DNA of 64,000 nt, from positions 1,488,001-1,552,000 of the forward strand of contig NZ_CP095757.1 of assembly GCF_023093535.1 (NCBI RefSeq), written 5' to 3'. Position numbers and translations under genes: made by a program. The first letter of the stretch is position 1; each line of letters opens with the position of its first letter. The notes under the pieces were generated by a model. It saw nothing but the letters and a program-made list of their open reading frames with translations. It did not search any database and was not told where the DNA came from. This stretch comes from Halovivax limisalsi (GTDB lineage Archaea; Halobacteriota; Halobacteria; Halobacteriales; Natrialbaceae). Positions 45,237-54,291 of this stretch are shown piece after piece.

Positions 45237-46649
45237 ATGAGTACCCAGGAGCAGGCCGGATCGGCGGCGACGGCCGATCGGGACCGACGAACGTGGGACG
45301 TTGTCGTCGTCGGCGCCGGGACGGCGGGCTGTTACGCCGCGGCGACTATCGCCGAGGCGGGCTACGACGTCGTGGTCCTCGAGCGCAAGTCCGCATCCGA
45401 GGCGGGCCACATCGCCTGCGGCGACGCCCTCAAGGGCGCCGACGCGTTCCCCGAGGTCATCTCCAAGTCCCAGCTCGAACCCGCATTCACCAATACGGGC
45501 GTCGACCACGGTCGCTTCGAGATCCCCCAGGAGGACACCGTCCTCGAGATCCCCGTTCCCGGCGAACTCGCCGTCGTCGACCGCTGGGAGTACGGCCGCC
45601 GCGTCATCGAGGGCGCCGGCGACGCGGGTGCCACGTTCCACTACGACACCGTCGTCAAAGACGTCCGTCAGGCCGACGACGGCACCGTCACCGGCGTCGA
45701 CGCCGTCCGGCAGGGCGATCCCCGAACGTACGAAGCCGAGATCGTCGTCGACGGCGCCGGCGCGCTGTCGATCCTCCAGGACAAGGCCGATCTCGCCGGA
45801 TCGACGTTCGACACCAACGTCACCTACTCGCAGTTCTGCTCGGCCTACCGCGAGATCGTCCACGTCGACGAGCCGGTCGAGTGGTCCGACGCCCTGGTCT
45901 TCAAGCCGACCGAGCGCGCCGCCGGCTACCTCTGGTACTTCCCGCGCACCGAGACCGAGATCAACGCCGGGCTGGGCTTTCAGATGACCGAAGAGCCGAT
46001 GCACCTCGTCGACGACCTCAAACGCGACCTCCGGAACCGCCCCGAGTTCGAGGGCGCCCGCGTCGCGGACAAACTAGGTGCCGCCCTCCCGACGCGTCGG
46101 CCCTACGACTCGGCCGTCCATCCCGGCTTCGTCGCGGTGGGTGACGCCGCGGGTCACGTCAACCCCACCACGGGCGGCGGCATCGCCGGTGCCGCCTACG
46201 CCGGCACCTACGCCGCCGAGCAGGCCATCGCGGCGATCGAAGACGGCACCGTCGACGAGGACGCCCTCTGGCGGTACAACGAGCGCGTGATGGACCACTT
46301 CGGCGCGCGCTACGCCGCACTCGACGTCTACAACATCCTCTCGACCGCCGTCGACATCGACGAACTCATGGGCCTGCTCGCGGCCATGCCCGGCGAACAG
46401 ATCGCCGAGGCGCTCTACTCCGGCAGCGCGAACCTGAGCTGGAGCCTCAAACTCAAGGCGCTCCTGAAGGCTCGCGGCCACTACGGCACCGTCTGGAACC
46501 TCTACAAGACCAAACAACGCGCCGACGAACTCCTCGCCCACTACGAGGACTACCCCGACTCGCCCGCCGGGTTCGACGCCTGGCAAGCCGAACGCGACCG
46601 ACTCATGGAGTCGGTCTACGAGACGACGGGCGCCGATCCCAAGTACTAA
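45237..46649 (+). CDS. Geranylgeranyl reductase family flavoprotein (archaeal lipid saturation)
   Basis: A 470-residue FAD enzyme. VVVGAGTAGCYAA (about 22-34) is the FAD-binding fold, ERKSASEAGHIACGDAL follows, and the family blocks YLWYFPR (about 230), GDAAGHVNPTTGGGI (about 303) and a C-terminal helical region are present. Relatives reduce the geranylgeranyl chains of archaeal lipids to phytanyl chains; others act on menaquinone side chains, so the exact target is not fixed. TATA-like aaacgtttt at about 45200-45208. Divergent 2Fe-2S ferredoxin gene next to it. Confidence 0.9.
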   Translation: MSTQEQAGSAATADRDRRTWDVVVVGAGTAGCYAAATIAEAGYDVVVLERKSASEAGHIACGDALKGADAFPEVISKSQLEPAFTNTGVDHGRFEIPQEDTVLEIPVPGELAVVDRWEYGRRVIEGAGDAGATFHYDTVVKDVRQADDGTVTGVDAVRQGDPRTYEAEIVVDGAGALSILQDKADLAGSTFDTNVTYSQFCSAYREIVHVDEPVEWSDALVFKPTERAAGYLWYFPRTETEINAGLGFQMTEEPMHLVDDLKRDLRNRPEFEGARVADKLGAALPTRRPYDSAVHPGFVAVGDAAGHVNPTTGGGIAGAAYAGTYAAEQAIAAIEDGTVDEDALWRYNERVMDHFGARYAALDVYNILSTAVDIDELMGLLAAMPGEQIAEALYSGSANLSWSLKLKALLKARGHYGTVWNLYKTKQRADELLAHYEDYPDSPAGFDAWQAERDRLMESVYETTGADPKY

Positions 46650-46654
46650 CAACG

Positions 46655-46870
46655 AACTTTTTCTCTGCGGGCGCGGCGCAGCCGCGCCCTCGGAAAACCT
46701 TCGATGAAAAGCACTCCTCCCTCCGTTCCAGCCGCGCTTCGCGCGGCTTTCACATCGGTCGTCGGCCCGCTCGGCGACTCACGGGCTCCGCCCGTTCGCC
46801 ACCTCGCGGTGATCGCACTCCACTCGCTCCCCTAGTCGCCGGCCCGCTTGCAGCCCGACACACGGCCTTC
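46655..46870 (-). repeat. Hairpin-mosaic intergenic repeat, copy 2 (reversed)
   Basis: Reverse orientation relative to copies 1 and 3. It begins with CGAACTTTTTCTCTGCGGGC, the reverse complement of the common end module, then GCGCGGCGCAGCCGCGC, and contains AGCCGCGCTTCGCGCGGCT (about 46731-46749) and GGGCTCCGCCC. The order of hairpins is shorter than in copy 1. Located immediately after the geranylgeranyl reductase stop and before the MFS gene; the T-rich start might double as a transcription terminator. Confidence 0.7.
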
Positions 46871-47012
46871 GGCCGTTCGACTGTCCGCGGTGCGTAGTGC
46901 CCTGATCTGTACCTATTCGCGGGTATGCCCGTCGGTGTCGGAGTCGATCGCCACCACTGAGAGTGCTCTCGCCACGACCGGCTATACCCCTCGGCCTCGC
47001 GTAGTCGCACTG

Positions 47013-48233
47013 ATGGGGAATTCCAGCGGCGACGAACCGATCGGTTTGCCGTGGCGCTCGCGGCCGTTCGTGACCGTGCTCGCCGCCACAGTCGTGGTGC
47101 CGCTTGGAGTCCCCCTCCTGAGTCCGACGCTGCCACTACTTCGGGACACGTTCGCGGTGTCGGACGTGCGCGCGGGATACCTCCTCAGCGCGTACTTCCT
47201 CCCCGGAATCGTCCTCTCGCCGCTCATCGGCCGAATGCTGGATCGGTGGGGCCGGCGGCCCGTTCTGCTGGCGAGTCTCTTCGCGTTCGGGTTCGTCGGC
47301 GTCGCGATGCCGTTTCTCGGCGACTTCACCGCGATCCTCGTCGCCCGTGTCGGACAGGGCGTCGCCGCCGCGGGGATCTTCATCACGACGGTGACGATCA
47401 TCGCGGATTCGTTCGCGGGCACGCAGCGAAACGCCGTCTTCGGGTTCAACGTGGCGATCCTCTCGATCGGCCGGACGCTCTACCCGCTGGTTGGCGGCTC
47501 GCTCGCCCTGTTTGGATGGCGGGTGCCGTTCGCCTGCTACCTGTTGGCCGTCGGCGCCGGACTCTTCGTCGCGAACGTCTTCGAGGAGTCGGCGCTCGTC
47601 ACCGATCCCACCGAGCGCGCGACGATTCGACGGGCGATCGCCGAACTCACCGTCGGTCGGACGATCCAGCTCTACGGGGCGACGGTGCTCGCGGAGACGA
47701 TCGTCTTCGGGTCGATCATGACGACGGTCCCCTTCCTCCTCGCGGCGGAATTCGACGCGACTACCGCCACGATCGGTGCCATCGTCGCGATCGCGACGCT
47801 CGCCTCGGCGCTCGTCGCAGCGGAGAACGGGCGCTTCGTTCGGCATGCGTCGAATCGCGCGCTGGTCTCGGCCGGCTTTTGCTGCTTCGGCGTGAGCCTC
47901 ATCGGCGTCGGATTTACGTCCTCGGTACCGTTCGTGGGCGCGTTCGCACTCGCCTTCGGCGGCGGAATCGGCCTGATACTACCGTCCGTGGACGCCTCGA
48001 TCAGTCGGGCCGTCTCGCCGGCCTGTAACGCCAGCGCACTCAGTTTACGAAACAGCGCGACCGGACTGGGACGCGCGGCGGGGCCGCTCTCGTTCACCCT
48101 CGTCGCGACCCACACCGGTTACCGACCACTCCTCGCCGGAGTGGGGATGCTGTCGCTTGCGATCGGACTCGGTGCCCTCCTGATTCGGCGCTCTCGTGCT
48201 GCTCCTCGCCCGAACCCTGATCGCGGTGCGTGA
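47013..48233 (+). CDS. Major facilitator superfamily transporter
   Basis: A 406-residue secondary transporter with twelve predicted membrane helices. The loop between helices 2 and 3 has GRMLDRWGRRPV, the MFS signature; helix 5 region carries the repeated RRAIAELT block in the central cytoplasmic loop (about 195-215). It resembles drug:H+ antiporters (14-36 family size range), but the substrate is unknown. ATG 47013 was chosen because the first helix starts at residue about 20 and a ctatacc box lies about 28 nt upstream. An adjacent AAC(3)-like gene in the same direction could suggest antibiotic-related roles; this is only positional. Confidence 0.88.
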   Translation: MGNSSGDEPIGLPWRSRPFVTVLAATVVVPLGVPLLSPTLPLLRDTFAVSDVRAGYLLSAYFLPGIVLSPLIGRMLDRWGRRPVLLASLFAFGFVGVAMPFLGDFTAILVARVGQGVAAAGIFITTVTIIADSFAGTQRNAVFGFNVAILSIGRTLYPLVGGSLALFGWRVPFACYLLAVGAGLFVANVFEESALVTDPTERATIRRAIAELTVGRTIQLYGATVLAETIVFGSIMTTVPFLLAAEFDATTATIGAIVAIATLASALVAAENGRFVRHASNRALVSAGFCCFGVSLIGVGFTSSVPFVGAFALAFGGGIGLILPSVDASISRAVSPACNASALSLRNSATGLGRAAGPLSFTLVATHTGYRPLLAGVGMLSLAIGLGALLIRRSRAAPRPNPDRGA

Positions 48234-48324
48234 TCGGGCCGGCCGACCTGGGTTCGATCGCGGGTATCGGCGCGGTCGATCGTCACACCACCAAACTTAT
48301 TCTGAACCCGGCGAAGCGGCGTTC

Positions 48325-49140
48325 ATGAGCGAGACGCTTCCCGAAGAACGCTCCTCGGTGCCCGTCACGGTCGACTCGATGGCGGATGACCTCCGAACCC
48401 TCGGCGTCGAGGACGGGGACATCGTACTGGTCCACGGTTCGCTCTCGGAACTGGGGTGGGTCTGTGGCGGCCCGCAGGCCGTCGTCGACGCCCTCCAGCA
48501 CGTCGTCGGCGCTGACGGGACCATCGTCATGCCGACGCACTCGCCGGGGAACATGAACCCGGCCGACATGGGTAACCCGCCGGTCCCCGAGTCGTGGTAC
48601 GAGACCATCCGCGAGACGATGCCGCCGTATCGCCCCGAATCGACGCCCACCCAGGGGATGGGCGCGATCGCGGAGTGCTTTCGAACCTATCCCGACGTTC
48701 TGCGGAGCGATCACCCCCAGCACTCATTCGCGGCGTGGGGCGCCGACGCCGAATTCGTGACCGAGGGCCACACGCTGGCGTACTCCCTCGGCGAGGAGTC
48801 GCCGCTGGCCCGGGTCTACGACCTGGATGGCGACGTCCTCTTTCTGGGAACGACCCACGCGACCAACACGTCGTTTCACCTCGCGGAGTATCGCGCCGAC
48901 CTCGACCTCGGGACGGCGACCCAGCAGAGCGCCATCCTCGTCGACGGCGAGCGCGAGTGGGTCGAGTGGGATGACATCGACTTTACGGACGAAGACTTCC
49001 CCGAGTGCGGCGAGGCGTTCGAGCGCGAACACCCGGACGCGTTCGTGACCGGCACCGTCGGCGTCGGCGACGCGAACCTGCTCTCCCAGCGAGCGCTGGT
49101 GGACTTCGCCGTCGAGTGGTTCGAGGCGAACCGTTCGTAA
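48325..49140 (+). CDS. AAC(3) family aminoglycoside N-acetyltransferase-like protein
   Basis: A 271-residue enzyme of the antibiotic N-acetyltransferase family, which moves an acetyl group from acetyl-CoA to the 3-amino group of an aminoglycoside or another amine. Typical segments: DIVLVHGSLSELGWVCGG (about 33-50), GTIVMPTHSPGN (about 75), ESTPTQGMGAIAECF, and a HPQHSFAAWG block with the conserved His. Haloarchaea are not sensitive to aminoglycosides, so the natural substrate is probably different. An acttatt box about 28 nt before ATG 48325. Confidence 0.87.
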   Translation: MSETLPEERSSVPVTVDSMADDLRTLGVEDGDIVLVHGSLSELGWVCGGPQAVVDALQHVVGADGTIVMPTHSPGNMNPADMGNPPVPESWYETIRETMPPYRPESTPTQGMGAIAECFRTYPDVLRSDHPQHSFAAWGADAEFVTEGHTLAYSLGEESPLARVYDLDGDVLFLGTTHATNTSFHLAEYRADLDLGTATQQSAILVDGEREWVEWDDIDFTDEDFPECGEAFEREHPDAFVTGTVGVGDANLLSQRALVDFAVEWFEANRS

Positions 49141-49275
49141 ACGGCGACCCGGGGAGCCGGGATATCGGTCTTCCCGTCGTTCACCGCTCCGACTCGAGGT
49201 CCGTGACCCGCTCCCGAATGCCCGACACCGCGGCGTCGACGAGCGCTTCGCCCTTCTTGTTCGAGGCCGTCTCGC

Positions 49276-49526
49276 TCAGTCCTCACCCCGTAGCGTCCGA
49301 ATCGGTGCTGGTCGATCCCGTATCGTCGAGGGGTCTCCCTCGTCGCGAGCGGTCGACTCGACGTCGAATTCCAGCATCCCGATCCCGGCGAGGCAGTCGG
49401 GACAGATTCGGCGGTCGATGTCGCGGTAGTTGTCGGCGCTACGCCCCGGTGTTCCGTCGCGAGGCGCACCCAGTGCCTGTCGGTCAGGGGATCGTCGCAG
49501 CGATAGCAGACCGGCCGGTCCGTCAT
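49276..49526 (-). pseudogene. Frameshifted small zinc-finger protein gene
   Basis: From ATG 49526 the frame encodes MTDRPVCYRCDDPLTDRHWV with one CxxC pair, then continues as non-protein-like sequence. In another frame, right after about 49440, a second half appears: DNYRDIDRRICPDCLAG with the second CxxC pair, followed by an acidic tail to a stop at 49276-49278. Adding one base near 49440-49447 joins both halves into a four-cysteine zinc-finger protein of about 84 residues. Either a real disruption or a sequence error. A 15-bp perfect palindrome lies at 49555-49569, before the start. Confidence 0.6.
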
Positions 49527-49554
49527 GGTCGCCCCGCCGACGGATCTCCGGCCG

Positions 49555-49569
49555 GTTCAGAATCTGAAC
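49555..49569. promoter_or_regulatory. Short perfect palindrome (possible operator)
   Basis: GTTCAGA and TCTGAAC flank one base. It sits 29-43 nt before the ATG of the frameshifted zinc-finger gene, where its promoter elements should be. Operator role is inference. Confidence 0.35.
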
Positions 49570-49646
49570 GTTCTACGCTGCATAGCTGAAGCTGGCGGTA
49601 CCGCAGGCGTGCGAGACCTTTTTGTCTCGGTGGTGTGTACGCAATC

Positions 49647-50114
49647 ATGGCAACTGAAAACCGCTCATGGTTTTCGGAAGCCACGTCTCGGGTGCTGTTC
49701 CCACCCGGGACAATTCTAGCGCCTGTCCCCGCGGCAGTTCTGGAGAGCGCGGCTTCCGTTCTGACAATAGCAGTTGAAGATTATATAATTGATGGTGATT
49801 GTGAAACCTGGATGGTCCGGACGGCGGCCGATCGAGACGGGGATGCGGGATTTCGAGCGATGGTCGAACGCCGACCGTGTATTCGATGGGGGATATTCCT
49901 GGGAGACCGTGTTGAAGGTGCCGTATTCAGTACTGATTCTATTACCATCGGGCGAGTCGAATTGCTACGTACGGGTGACCCACGTAACAGAGGAGATCCG
50001 CTCTCGCTAATCTTTGTCAAAAGATACGTACCGAATACAGAAGATGTAGATTGTGGGAATGCTACTATTCGAAGGATTATTGGATATGGTATTCACCGAG
50101 ATATTCCAGTGTGA
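49647..50114 (+). CDS. Hypothetical protein, lower-GC region
   Basis: A 155-residue protein I do not recognise. It begins MATENRSWFSEATSRVL and has mixed strands and helices (SVLTIAVEDYIIDGD, RWGIFLGDRVEGAVFS, PLSLIFVKRYVPN), ending GYGIHRDIPV. No signal, membrane helix or cysteine motif stands out. Codons are noticeably AT-richer than those of genes left of 49140. A cctttttg box lies about 25 nt before the ATG. Convergent with trkH, 18 bp apart. Confidence 0.5.
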   Translation: MATENRSWFSEATSRVLFPPGTILAPVPAAVLESAASVLTIAVEDYIIDGDCETWMVRTAADRDGDAGFRAMVERRPCIRWGIFLGDRVEGAVFSTDSITIGRVELLRTGDPRNRGDPLSLIFVKRYVPNTEDVDCGNATIRRIIGYGIHRDIPV

Positions 50115-50131
50115 CCCAGCGACCATCTGGT

Positions 50132-51679
50132 TTAGTTGTACAAATCCAGTCGCTGGAGAACTGCGCCCACTAGCACCGCAATTGGTATGATTTCTAACCG
50201 ACCGATCCACATGTTCAAGATCAAAACGGCCTTTCCGGTATCGGGGAGATCAGGCCCGGTGATCCCTGCACTGAGTCCAACATTACTCTGGGCGCTCATC
50301 ACGTCGAAGATCACGTACTCCAGGGGATATGCTGATGACAGCGTCCGCAAAAGCACCGCTACGCCAATAGCGAGACCGGCGATCCAGAGGATGAACACGA
50401 CGGTTGCTTCCGTATATTCCCGCTGGGCCTGGTTTTCGCTGAGATTTCGTTGACCGATCTGAAGCCGTCGAACAGCAGCGGTTGGCTGGAGGACATTTCC
50501 GATTTGCCACGCCGTTCCTTTAACGAGCGTGATCACGCGGATGAGTTTCAACCCGCTCACCGTTGAACCAGCCGCTGCGCCGGTGAGCATGCCGAGACAC
50601 GTCAGTAAGGTCGCTCCGGCAGTCCAGACTCGTTCTGTCCCGCCACCGATCGCGGCCGTGCCGAAGCCGGTGTTCGACGTCGCGGAGACGAACTGAAAAA
50701 GGGCGATACGAAACGTTTCTTCGAACGTCTCATATTGGTCGTTGAGCGCGAGGATCACGGTTAACAGGAGCGAACCGATTCCGAACCAGAGGAACACCCA
50801 TCGAGTCTGAATGTCCCGGTAAAAGTTCTGGATTTCGCCCTTGATGATGAGATAGTGGATCGGGAACGCGATACTTCCAGCGACCATCACCGGGACGACC
50901 GCGTACTCGATTAGCGGGCTGTCGTAGTAGCCAATCGAATCTGCGTGCACGGAGAATCCGCCGGTCGCGATTCCCGTCATTCCGTGGTTGATTGCGCCCC
51001 AGAGTGGCATCCCGACTGCAAGAAATAGTGTAATCGAAGCGAGCGTCAGTCCGAGATAGATCTTCCAGATCTCCGTGACAGTGTTGACGACGCTCGGATG
51101 GATCTTCTCGGATCGCGCTTCGCTCTCAAACAGTGTGAGCGAGCCGCTCCCCGGACGGGCGAGGATCGCGACGGTAAGAACGATCACACCGACGCCGCCG
51201 ATCCACTCCGTGAACGACCGCCACCAGTGCAGCGATCGAGGGAGTTCCTCTTCGACGGCGGCCACCGTCAACCCCGTCCCGGTGAACCCGCTCATACTCT
51301 CGAAGAATGCGTCCAGCGGGTTGAGGAAAATCACCGTCGTGCCATCCATCGGCGGCGTGGTTGCCCACGCGGGGAGCGGATCGAGCGAGATCGTCCACGC
51401 GATGAGGAGGAACGGGAGCCCACCGAGAACTCCAACCATAAACCACGCGATAGCAGCCGTTAGCATCGCTTCGGCCTTGCCAGCTCCGCCTTTGCCACTG
51501 TATCGTCGCACCATCGTAATGCCGATACCGGCAATTAGGATTGCCGTGACGGCGAATGCGGGAACTGCGAAGAACTCGTAGTTGACGATGGCGACTGGTA
51601 TCGATACGGCGCTCATCAGAGAAATTACCTGTAGAATTCGACCGATGTCTCGGCCGATGACACGGGACTGAAGCCTCAT
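50132..51679 (-). CDS. trkH: TrkH family potassium uptake channel subunit
   Basis: A 515-residue membrane protein with four pore repeats, each giving a filter glycine: GFTGTGL (about 131), the GMTGIATGGFSVH region (about 230), SATSNTGFGT (about 330) and SAQSNVGLSAG (about 463). K+ passes through the pore formed by these loops; gating needs the cytosolic TrkA ring. Starts only 2 bp after trkA (51682), so the two are co-transcribed. The gene is lower in GC than the surrounding chromosome. K+ uptake is central for salt-in haloarchaea. Confidence 0.93.
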   Translation of the reverse strand: MRLQSRVIGRDIGRILQVISLMSAVSIPVAIVNYEFFAVPAFAVTAILIAGIGITMVRRYSGKGGAGKAEAMLTAAIAWFMVGVLGGLPFLLIAWTISLDPLPAWATTPPMDGTTVIFLNPLDAFFESMSGFTGTGLTVAAVEEELPRSLHWWRSFTEWIGGVGVIVLTVAILARPGSGSLTLFESEARSEKIHPSVVNTVTEIWKIYLGLTLASITLFLAVGMPLWGAINHGMTGIATGGFSVHADSIGYYDSPLIEYAVVPVMVAGSIAFPIHYLIIKGEIQNFYRDIQTRWVFLWFGIGSLLLTVILALNDQYETFEETFRIALFQFVSATSNTGFGTAAIGGGTERVWTAGATLLTCLGMLTGAAAGSTVSGLKLIRVITLVKGTAWQIGNVLQPTAAVRRLQIGQRNLSENQAQREYTEATVVFILWIAGLAIGVAVLLRTLSSAYPLEYVIFDVMSAQSNVGLSAGITGPDLPDTGKAVLILNMWIGRLEIIPIAVLVGAVLQRLDLYN

Positions 51680-51681
51680 GG

Positions 51682-52347
51682 CTATGTACCAGTAAACGCT
51701 GAAACAGCATCCGAAAGCGTCGCGTCGTCCGTGAAAATCGTCACCTCGTCACCGGCGTGGATGGTCGTCTCCCCTCTCGGGGCCCGAAGATTGCCGTTTC
51801 GCTGGAGGGCGACAACCAGACAACCCTCCGGAAGCGCACCGGACTCCAGCGCCGTATTGAGTCGTACGCCGCTCATGGGTGCATCGTTCGTGACGGTCAA
51901 TTCTACCAACTCGGTCGAATCGTCGAGTTCGATGAATTCGCTAACTGTTGGGTACCGGACGGCATGGTAGAGATAGTCGGCGATCAGTCGCTGCGGGTTC
52001 TCGATCAATGTCACGCCGATCTTTTCGAAGACGGGGAGGTTCTCCGGGTCGTGAACGACGCTGACGAGATTCGGGACGTCGTGCTCCTGTGCGAGCAACA
52101 TCACCATGATATTGGTCGCATCCACGTCGGTCGTGGATATGACGGCATCAGCGCGGTCGATCCCCGCGTCTTGGAGCGTTTCGAGATTCGTCGCATCAGC
52201 GTGCAAGACGAGGCAATCGTATTCCGCACCGGCATCGTTCGCCCGCTGTTCGTCCTGTTCTATGACCGCAACATCGTTTCCGTCTTGGACGGCACTCTCG
52301 ATAAGATTCGATCCGATGTTTCCTGCGCCGACGATTATCAGATACAT
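51682..52347 (-). CDS. trkA: TrkA potassium uptake regulatory protein
   Basis: A 221-residue cytosolic regulator. RCK_N Rossmann domain from MYLIIVGAGNIGSNL (GxGxxG at about 7-12) with the acidic residue of the second strand in VAVIEQDE; RCK_C domain from about residue 140 (ELVELTVTNDAPMSG to the end). It binds NAD(H)/ATP and controls TrkH, encoded 2 bp downstream. A clear Shine-Dalgarno sequence GGAGG lies 8 nt before the ATG, unusual here and consistent with its position inside an operon. The preceding Usp gene ends directly at the codon before the ATG. Confidence 0.93.
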   Translation of the reverse strand: MYLIIVGAGNIGSNLIESAVQDGNDVAVIEQDEQRANDAGAEYDCLVLHADATNLETLQDAGIDRADAVISTTDVDATNIMVMLLAQEHDVPNLVSVVHDPENLPVFEKIGVTLIENPQRLIADYLYHAVRYPTVSEFIELDDSTELVELTVTNDAPMSGVRLNTALESGALPEGCLVVALQRNGNLRAPRGETTIHAGDEVTIFTDDATLSDAVSAFTGT

Positions 52348-52788
52348 CTACTTTTCCTCCATTTGTCTTTTTGAAAAGATCACGACTGGCTGATGACGCT
52401 CGGATAGCAACCGGTACGATGAGTTCTCCGTGAGTATCTGCTGAAACCGCGTTTTCGGGCGGGGTGAAAAGGTAATTGCCGATGCGTCGCGTTCGTCAGC
52501 AGCCGCAACAATCTCCTCAACTGTGTCCGTGCCAGCCCGTAGTGCCCGGTTGATATCAGGCCCGTTCGAGAAGTAGTCTTTGACGTACGAGAATACTTCC
52601 TCTGCCCCCTGATTCAAGGCCTCAGGCGAGGCCGGGTCGATGAATCCTTCCAATTGCTCGATAACGAAGACGACTGTAATTTGTTCGACGTCAGAATCGG
52701 GATATTGGTCGAGGGTCTCGCACGTTCGTTCCGCGTCGGCGACGTTCGCTAGTGGGTCGAGGGGACGGATGAAAATTGTATCAGGCAT
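52348..52788 (-). CDS. Universal-stress-protein-like protein of the Trk operon
   Basis: A 146-residue protein with the Usp alpha/beta pattern: strand TIFIRPL at the start, QITVVFVIEQ, a helix AEEVFSYVKDYF, strand DASAITFSP, and the final HQPVVIFSK strand. The ATP-binding G-x2-G-x9-G motif of many Usp proteins is not evident. It resembles the protein encoded at 55215-55654. Its stop touches the trkA start and its start overlaps the zinc-ribbon gene by 8 bp, so four genes (zinc-ribbon, Usp, trkA, trkH) form one unit. Likely binds nucleotide and modulates K+ uptake; the role is inference. Confidence 0.8.
   Translation of the reverse strand: MPDTIFIRPLDPLANVADAERTCETLDQYPDSDVEQITVVFVIEQLEGFIDPASPEALNQGAEEVFSYVKDYFSNGPDINRALRAGTDTVEEIVAAADERDASAITFSPRPKTRFQQILTENSSYRLLSERHQPVVIFSKRQMEEK
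52356..52360 (-). promoter_or_regulatory. Shine-Dalgarno sequence of trkA
   Basis: GGAGG on the minus strand, 8 nt before the trkA ATG and within the end of the Usp gene. Most genes in the window have none; here it supports translation of an internal operon gene. Confidence 0.7.
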
Positions 52789-53236
52789 CGGAACCCTCCT
52801 GCCGATCCGGTTCGGACGTTTCTCTGCGACAGTGTGGGCACGACTCCGCGTTTTCGTCCACGTAGCCGTTGCAGTGTTTACATTTCCGTATCGCCGCGCT
52901 CTGAATGTCACCTAGAAACGCCCAGTGGAGACTCTCCTTGCCACCTGGTCGCTTCTCCCGTGTTACGTGATAAAGGGAGACCAGCTGCGGATCGCCGTCG
53001 AGTCCGTCCTGGGTCGGATCCCGCATTCGCACCAGAGCGTATGCCCCGTGGTCCTCGATTCCAACGACATCGCCGACAGCGCCCGAGAGAATCTGCTCTC
53101 GTATCGGGGTGCGACGTTGCTCGATTCGCTCGTCGATGTATTCGCGGGCCGCTCGAAGCTCCGGAACGGCGAGCGCGCGTAGTTGCTTCACCAGATCTGC
53201 TGGAAGGCAGTCTGGTACCGACCCATCTGAACTCAT
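52781..53236 (-). CDS. Hypothetical protein with C-terminal zinc ribbon, first gene of Trk operon
   Basis: A 151-residue protein. Residues 1-115 are a domain of unknown function: a helical start (LPADLVKQLRALAVPELRAAREYIDERIEQ), then GDVVGIEDHGAYALV and a LYHVTREK-LHWAFLGDI block. A zinc ribbon follows (CKHCNGYV and CPHCRR, about 120-140). The domain without the ribbon recurs at 54782-55153. ATG 53236 has an atatttttg TATA box about 26 nt upstream, which makes this the transcription start of zinc-ribbon/Usp/trkA/trkH. Confidence 0.78.
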   Translation of the reverse strand: MSSDGSVPDCLPADLVKQLRALAVPELRAAREYIDERIEQRRTPIREQILSGAVGDVVGIEDHGAYALVRMRDPTQDGLDGDPQLVSLYHVTREKRPGGKESLHWAFLGDIQSAAIRKCKHCNGYVDENAESCPHCRRETSEPDRQEGSDA

Positions 53237-53468
53237 ACACCACCACTCGGTTGGGGAAAACAAAAATATCTTCCGGTAGAATGCTGTTACGTTTGATACT
53301 AGAGAATATATTTTCCATTCGTTTGCCCGGAGTTTGACCGTGCGTATCGTGTGATATCACTAAATTCTCATCAACCCAAACAGGAATATCGTCGAAGCCC
53401 GTTAGAACGGCAATCGAAACCCAAAGACAAATTTAACTCGATTGAATAACTATCGATTGGGTATAAAA

Positions 53469-54218
53469 ATGGGGGAACGTATCGATGAGACCGACGAGCA
53501 GATATTGTACCATCTCTCACAGGAGGCGCGACACACGTCTGCTCCGGATATCGCCGAGAAAGTAGACGTTTCAGCTCCTACCGTTCGAAATCGGATTCGT
53601 CGACTCGAAGAGGAGGGCATCATCATCGGGTACCCGGCCCACATTAATTACGAACGTGCCGACGGATTGTTGACTAACATGTTTATGTGTAGCACGGCTG
53701 CCACCGATAGGCAGGAACTCGCCCAGCGTGCGCTTGAAATTCCGGGAGTCATCAACGTGAGGGAGATCATGTCCGGGAAAGGAAACCTTCGGATTAAGGC
53801 AGTAGGCACTGATACGGACGATCTCACTCGGATTGCGCAGGACATTACGGCTCTTGGGATCGAAATTGATAACGAGGACCTCATACACCGGGAGTATTTC
53901 CGGCCCTACGCCCAGTTCGGCCCCAGAGACCAGGAACCGATCTCACCAGTAACCGGCGTCGCCGGGCTCGCCGGTGATGCGGATGTTATCGAGGTTATCG
54001 TCAAAGGTGGCGCTCCAATCGTCGGGACGACATTGAAGGAAGCTAACGAAGCGGATTTAATCCCGTCAGACGTGCTCGTGGTGCGAATAGACCGAAATGA
54101 CCAGGCGATCACACCAACTGGGGAGACGGCAATCGAGCAGGGCGACTTTGTTACTATCCATTCGCGGTCCGGGATAACTGAAGAGACGTTAGAAGCATTT
54201 ACTGAAGGACAAAGATGA
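53469..54218 (+). CDS. Lrp/AsnC-type regulator fused to a TrkA-C (RCK_C) domain
   Basis: A 249-residue protein. Residues 5-50 form the HTH (IDETDEQILYHLSQEARHT, then VSAPTVRNRIRRLEEEGII); 65-140 resemble the AsnC ligand-binding domain; 165-245 form a TrkA-C domain (DVIEVIVKGGAPIVGTTLKEA to DFVTIHSRSG). A transcription factor that carries the same sensory domain as TrkA, divergent from the Trk operon, is likely its regulator, responding to a nucleotide or ion signal; this is inference. The 232-bp gap contains gtgatatcac at 53351-53360 and aatttaac before this start. Confidence 0.88.
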   Translation: MGERIDETDEQILYHLSQEARHTSAPDIAEKVDVSAPTVRNRIRRLEEEGIIIGYPAHINYERADGLLTNMFMCSTAATDRQELAQRALEIPGVINVREIMSGKGNLRIKAVGTDTDDLTRIAQDITALGIEIDNEDLIHREYFRPYAQFGPRDQEPISPVTGVAGLAGDADVIEVIVKGGAPIVGTTLKEANEADLIPSDVLVVRIDRNDQAITPTGETAIEQGDFVTIHSRSGITEETLEAFTEGQR

Positions 54219-54291
54219 GAAAAATCGGATACTTAAAATCCCGTGTCAGTACCCCTCTCCCCACGAACCGGTAAAATATGGGTGGGAAATA

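Noticed and set aside
49141-49275. A short minus-strand frame (about 32 codons, SETASNKKGEALVDAAVSGIR) between the acetyltransferase and the frameshifted zinc-finger gene
   Set aside because: It reads somewhat like protein but has no ATG or GTG start and is very short; it may be the remnant of a further gene.
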